Assembly (NCBI RefSeq): GCF_020616595.1
Contig: NZ_CP085278.1
Span: 930,001-994,000, forward strand
Direction of reading: 5' to 3'
Origin: Lentilactobacillus laojiaonis
GTDB taxonomy: Bacteria; Bacillota; Bacilli; Lactobacillales; Lactobacillaceae
DNA: 64,000 nt
Positions 60,655-64,000 of this stretch are shown here, piece after piece; position 1 is the stretch's first letter, and every line of letters starts with the position of its first letter. Below the pieces are notes generated by a model. The model saw only the letters and a list, made by a program, of their open reading frames with translations, was not told where the DNA came from and made no database searches. The translations under genes were made by a program, and so were the position numbers.

Positions 60655-61878
60655 TTGACAGAAGTTAATAAGCCAAAAGAAACCTCTTGGCAGCGTAATC
60701 TATTTGTTTTGTGGTTTGGAACGTTTATGGCTGGAATTGGTTTTAGTGAAATCCTTCCTTTCCTTTCACTTTATGTTGACTCAATGGGCCATTTTTCTCA
60801 TAATCAATTGAGTTTATATAGTGGGTTAGCATTTTCGGCTACTTATCTAGTATCAGCCATCGCATCTCCTTTTTGGGGACGTTTAGCCGATCGAACGGGT
60901 AGAAAATTAATGCTTTTACGATCTTCCATTGGAATGGCAATTGTTTTTGTTTTAATGGGCTTAGTTACTAATGTATGGCAATTAATTGTTTTAAGATTAA
61001 TTCAAGGAATTTTTTCAGGATATGTTAGTAATGCAAATGCCTTGATTGCCACCCAAGTGCCTAAAGAAAAGAGTGGTAAGGCTCTTGGAACCCTAGTTAC
61101 TGGAAATGTTTCAGGAACTTTATTAGGTCCTTTATTGGGCGGAACTTTGGCATCATTTTTTAGCTATCGATTAACTTGTATAATTACTGGGGTAATTTAT
61201 GTATTGGTTTTTGCAATTACTGTTATTTTTGTCCATGAAAATTTTGCTCCGGTTGAAAAAGAAGCAATGCTAAGTACTCGTGGAGTAATTAAAGCACTTA
61301 TTAGCCCTCAACTAGTATTTGGAATGTTTATTACTACCCTATTAATTCAGGCTGCTAATAATTCGATATCTCCAATTTTGGCGCTGTATGTTCGTCAAAT
61401 TATGCATGGTAGTCCTCAAACCACATTTTATAGTGGAATTGTGGCTGCCATTCCCGGAGTAGCTACTCTGATAGCAGCCCCTCGGTTAGGCGCTTTAGGT
61501 GACCGGATTGGTACGGAACGCATCTTAATCATTGGTTTTACCTTAGCAATTATTGTTTATATTCCAATGGCTTTCGTAACCAACGTTTGGCAATTAATTG
61601 GTTTAAGATTCTTGATTGGAATTTCCAATGCCTCCATGTTGCCAGCGGTACAAACCATTTTAGCCAAAAATACGCCTCCCGAAGTTACTGGTCGTATATT
61701 CAGTTGGAATCAGTCGTTCCAAAACATGGGATCAGTAGTCGGACCGATGTTAGGCTCAATCGTTTCATCTATTTTTAACTATTCCGCCGTGTTCATTTCC
61801 ACTTCAGTTGTTGTCGTTATTAACTTAATTATGGTATATAACGAAACTCGAACCCTTCGAAAACAACATAGAAATTAA
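60655..61878 (+). CDS. MFS multidrug efflux-type transporter
   Basis: A 407-aa major facilitator with 12 hydrophobic segments in two halves. Motif A appears as GRLADRTGRKLMLLRS in the loop after helix 2, and GNVSGTLLGPLLGG (motif C, antiporter type) marks it as a drug:proton antiporter similar to PmrA/NorA-class exporters. The substrate is unknown. The TTG start at 60655 follows AAGGAAG; no ATG is near the N-terminus. Confidence 0.87.
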   Translation: MTEVNKPKETSWQRNLFVLWFGTFMAGIGFSEILPFLSLYVDSMGHFSHNQLSLYSGLAFSATYLVSAIASPFWGRLADRTGRKLMLLRSSIGMAIVFVLMGLVTNVWQLIVLRLIQGIFSGYVSNANALIATQVPKEKSGKALGTLVTGNVSGTLLGPLLGGTLASFFSYRLTCIITGVIYVLVFAITVIFVHENFAPVEKEAMLSTRGVIKALISPQLVFGMFITTLLIQAANNSISPILALYVRQIMHGSPQTTFYSGIVAAIPGVATLIAAPRLGALGDRIGTERILIIGFTLAIIVYIPMAFVTNVWQLIGLRFLIGISNASMLPAVQTILAKNTPPEVTGRIFSWNQSFQNMGSVVGPMLGSIVSSIFNYSAVFISTSVVVVINLIMVYNETRTLRKQHRN

Positions 61879-61881
61879 AAT

Positions 61882-61917
61882 AAAAAAGGATGTAGACAAA
61901 TGTCTACATCCTTTTTT
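61882..61917. terminator. Terminator after the MFS gene
   Basis: AAAAAAGGATGTAGACA and TGTCTACATCCTTTTTT form a 17-bp stem with a 2-nt loop. The flanks allow it to act for the convergent rpmE2 as well. Confidence 0.92.
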
Positions 61918-61945
61918 GTATAGGACTGAGATAATCTCAATCTTA

Positions 61946-62194
61946 TTAGTTGTTTGAAAAACCGTATTTCTTGTTGAAACGATCCACAGCGCCATCTGCT
62001 TGGGTAAATTTTTGTTTACCAGTGTAGAATGGGTGTGAGTCAGAAGTAACTTCCACACGAATTAATGGGTAAGTGTTGCCTTCAAATTCAACGGTTTCTT
62101 CAGAATTCTTAGTAGAAGATGATAAAAATTTAAATCCAGTACTAGAATCTTGAAATACTACTTGGTGGTAATCTGGGTGAATTCCTTTTTTCAT
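61946..62194 (-). CDS. rpmE2: 50S ribosomal protein L31 type B
   Basis: An 82-aa L31 of the zinc-independent type [21 protein letters not shown] with no CxxC motif, ending [19 protein letters not shown]. The zinc-free paralogue often replaces the zinc-bound L31 when zinc is scarce, but many lactobacilli carry only this form. ATG after GGAGC-type site; it lies downstream of murA on the same strand. Confidence 0.95.
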   Translation of the reverse strand: MKKGIHPDYHQVVFQDSSTGFKFLSSSTKNSEETVEFEGNTYPLIRVEVTSDSHPFYTGKQKFTQADGAVDRFNKKYGFSNN

Positions 62195-62273
62195 TATATA
62201 TCGCTCCTTTGCCCTGAATCATTTGTGATCCAGAGATTATCGATTAGTCAACTTTTTTAGTTTATCATAAAAA

Positions 62274-63575
62274 TTATTCTGGTTCAATATCTTTCGTAAC
62301 TGATTCTTGATTAACTAATTCTACATTGGCACCAATATTAGTTAATTTTTTAACCAAGCTACCATATCCTCGAAGAATATTATCAGCTTCACGAATTTCA
62401 GTGGTTCCACTAGCCATTAAACCAGCAATCAATAGTGAGGCACCGGCTCTAATTTCACCAGCCTCAACTACTGCTCCATGTAAATCAAGTGATTCATTAA
62501 CTTTAATAATGCCTTCTTCAGCATCAAAGGATTCAATATTTGCTCCCATTTTGTTAAGTTCAGCAATATGTTTAATTCGTTTTGGATAAATGGTATCTAC
62601 AATAGTACTTTCACCCTTAGCTTTAAATAACAATGGAGTGATTGGTTGTTGAAGATCCGTTGCAAAGCCTGGGAAAGGCATAACTTTAACTTGAATTGGA
62701 TTCAAGTTTTTAGAAGGTCCAACATAAATACTATCTTGGCGAATAATTAGGTCACAGCCTAATTCTTCAAACTTAGCTAAAAATGCATCTAAGTGTTCAG
62801 GAATAACATTATTAATTAAAATTCCATCACCAGCAGCGGCCGCTAATGATAAATAGGTTCCCGCTTCAATACGATCTGGAATAATAGTATGCGTGTTTTG
62901 GGCTCTTAAAGATGAAACCCCTTCGATACGAATTACATCCGTACCAGCTCCACGAATATTAGCACCCATATTGTTTAAGAAGGTTGCTAAATCAATAATT
63001 TCCGGTTCCTTAGCCGCATTGCTAATAGTAGTAGTTCCTGGTGCCTTAACTGAAGCTAAAATTGCATTAATGGTAGCACCAACTGAAACCATGTCTAAAA
63101 AGATTGGAGCACCATGTAAACCATTTTCTCCAGTCTTAATAGTTACCGTGCCATCATTTTCAGTAACTTCTGCTCCTAAAGCTCTAAAGGCTTTAATGTG
63201 TTGGTCAATAGGTCGTGGCCCAATGTTATCTCCACCAGGAAAACTAACGATTGCGCGATTGAATTTACCTAATAAGGCTCCCATAAAGTAGTATGAGGCT
63301 CTTAGGCTTTTGATTGCTTTACTGGGTAATGGAGCTTCCTTAATGTTTGTTGGGTCAATATCTAGAATATCATTTTCAAATTTTGACGTTACATTCATAG
63401 ATTCTAAAATTACCATTAGATTATGAACGTCTAAAATATCAGGTACAGAGTCAAAACGAACGGGAGTATCCGCTAAAATTGCAGCTGGAATTAAAGCTAC
63501 CGTACTGTTTTTTGCGCCCCCAATAGTTATCTCCCCGGAAAGCCGATTACCTCCATGGACAATTAATTTTTTCAT
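62274..63575 (-). CDS. murA: UDP-N-acetylglucosamine 1-carboxyvinyltransferase
   Basis: First committed step of peptidoglycan synthesis: transfers enolpyruvate from PEP to UDP-GlcNAc. The 433-aa protein has the start LIVHGGNRLSGEITIGGAKN (substrate Lys22 and Asn23), RASYYFMGALL, and the active-site loop PGGDNIGPRPIDQH. Residue 116, where E. coli and most MurA have the reactive Cys, is Asp (codon GAT, 63228-63230 on the minus strand). Asp still supports catalysis in known enzymes but prevents fosfomycin alkylation. It lies between pyrG and rpmE2, as in other lactobacilli, and could be the MurZ-type second copy. Confidence 0.95.
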   Translation of the reverse strand: MKKLIVHGGNRLSGEITIGGAKNSTVALIPAAILADTPVRFDSVPDILDVHNLMVILESMNVTSKFENDILDIDPTNIKEAPLPSKAIKSLRASYYFMGALLGKFNRAIVSFPGGDNIGPRPIDQHIKAFRALGAEVTENDGTVTIKTGENGLHGAPIFLDMVSVGATINAILASVKAPGTTTISNAAKEPEIIDLATFLNNMGANIRGAGTDVIRIEGVSSLRAQNTHTIIPDRIEAGTYLSLAAAAGDGILINNVIPEHLDAFLAKFEELGCDLIIRQDSIYVGPSKNLNPIQVKVMPFPGFATDLQQPITPLLFKAKGESTIVDTIYPKRIKHIAELNKMGANIESFDAEEGIIKVNESLDLHGAVVEAGEIRAGASLLIAGLMASGTTEIREADNILRGYGSLVKKLTNIGANVELVNQESVTKDIEPE

Positions 63576-63599
63576 TTATAACTTTCCTCACTTTGCTCT

Positions 63600-63617
63600 T
63601 TCGTACATATTCGTACA
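63600..63617. repeat. Direct repeat upstream of murA
   Basis: TTCGTACA occurs at 63600-63607 and again at 63610-63617, spaced one DNA turn apart, within 45 bp of the murA start and next to an AT-rich -10-like region (TATATT on the minus strand). It could be an operator; no regulator is suggested. Confidence 0.4.
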
Positions 63618-63690
63618 ATATATCATATCATCAATAATATTAAAGAAAATTTGCATAAATTACAATACTTTTTATATAAATAAATATGAC

Positions 63691-63728
63691 AAAAAAGGAA
63701 CCACAATACAAATTGTGGTGCCTTTTAT
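63691..63728 (-). terminator. Terminator between pyrG and murA
   Basis: On the minus strand GGCACCACAAT pairs with ATTGTGGTTCC (one mismatch) and runs into six T residues. Two further hairpins (CTGAATTT/AAATTCAG at 63766-63793 and GCGTAA/TTACGC at 63735-63762) precede it. Confidence 0.8.
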
Positions 63729-63869
63729 TAGCATAGCGTAATTAATCTCAGATCATTTACGCCCAGCTGAATTTTAAACTTATTAAATTCAGTTCAACTT
63801 TCAATATAGGAACATCTTAATACATTTAAATATATAAAATCAATAAATATGAATTAACTAAAATATTTA

Positions 63870-64000
63870 TTATTTTTGGTGATTGAAAGCAGTCTTAACA
63901 AAGTCAGTAAAGAGTCCTTCAGGACGGTTTGGACGAGAGATAAATTCTGGGTGATATTGTGAAGCAACAAAGAAATCATTTGTAGGTACTTCTACTACTT
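63870..64000 (-). CDS. pyrG: CTP synthase, C-terminal end (partial)
   Basis: The last 43 codons are present, ending in TAA at 63870-63872. [19 protein letters not shown] is the C-terminal part of the glutamine amidotransferase domain of CTP synthase and includes the catalytic His-Pro-Glu (HPE). The enzyme converts UTP to CTP using glutamine. pyrG followed by murA is a common lactobacillar order. Confidence 0.93.
   Translation of the reverse strand, partial: VVEVPTNDFFVASQYHPEFISRPNRPEGLFTDFVKTAFNHQK

Overview
The window comes from a low-GC lactic acid bacterium of the family Lactobacillaceae. The signs are AT-rich intergenic DNA, an L-lactate dehydrogenase, two POT-type peptide transporters, a mannose-class PTS, Shine-Dalgarno boxes matching a 16S 3' end of the CCUCCUUUC type, and the conserved Firmicutes gene order pth-mfd-yabM-rqcP-divIC-yabR-tilS-hpt-ftsH-hslO-dusB-lysS-rrn. 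The 16S and gene content would fit Fructilactobacillus or a neighbouring heterofermentative genus, but this was judged by eye and is only a guess at genus level.

Layout. 1-5.8 kb: the end of pepC, gpmA, then a fumC-frdA pair (malate to fumarate to succinate, an NADH-linked electron sink) behind a promoter carrying a Rex-like site, a LysR regulator and an EamA exporter. 6-10.5 kb: an LCP cell-wall enzyme and a complete mannose-class PTS operon (IIA, IIB, IIC, IID, ManO) read leftward from a promoter overlapped by a cre-like site. 10.5-17.2 kb: a HAD phosphatase, an ABC exporter, an iron alcohol dehydrogenase, and a POT transporter preceded by a 300-nt leader, then two small proteins (DUF378, DUF1541). 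17.2-31 kb: tRNA-Leu, homoserine kinase, SprT-like protein, Tex, NAD salvage (pncB-nadE), a WecG/TagA glycosyltransferase, nagA-nagR with a dre operator inside its promoter, proC, a tRNA-Tyr/Gln cluster, a second POT transporter, an orphan PTS IIB-IIA pair and a class A sortase. 31-36.8 kb: a complete leftward rRNA operon (16S, tRNA-Ile, tRNA-Ala, 23S, 5S, tRNA-Asn) with two tandem promoters, followed by tRNA-Thr. 36.8-51.7 kb: the leftward lysS to pth housekeeping block. 51.8-64 kb: ldh, a CbpA-like CBS protein, mazEF, alr, acpS, cshA, murF, an unrecognised gene, an LMW phosphatase, an MFS exporter, rpmE2, murA and the end of pyrG.

No CRISPR array, insertion sequence, prophage or defence island was found; most of the window is ordinary chromosomal backbone. 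The most unusual structure is the leader of the POT gene at 14.44-14.74 kb. It has a 17-codon leader peptide with a good Shine-Dalgarno box, then seven copies of a complementary ATTAGA/TCTAAT core that can pair in mutually exclusive ways and end in an intrinsic terminator. A perfect 18-bp inverted repeat lies just upstream, between this leader and the divergent alcohol dehydrogenase gene. Other points: a Cys-to-Asp change at the catalytic position of MurA, a PTS IIB-IIA pair without IIC, and several stop codons placed inside terminator hairpins.

Several start codons were moved downstream of the longest-ORF start because the Shine-Dalgarno box otherwise falls inside the reading frame; these are noted gene by gene.
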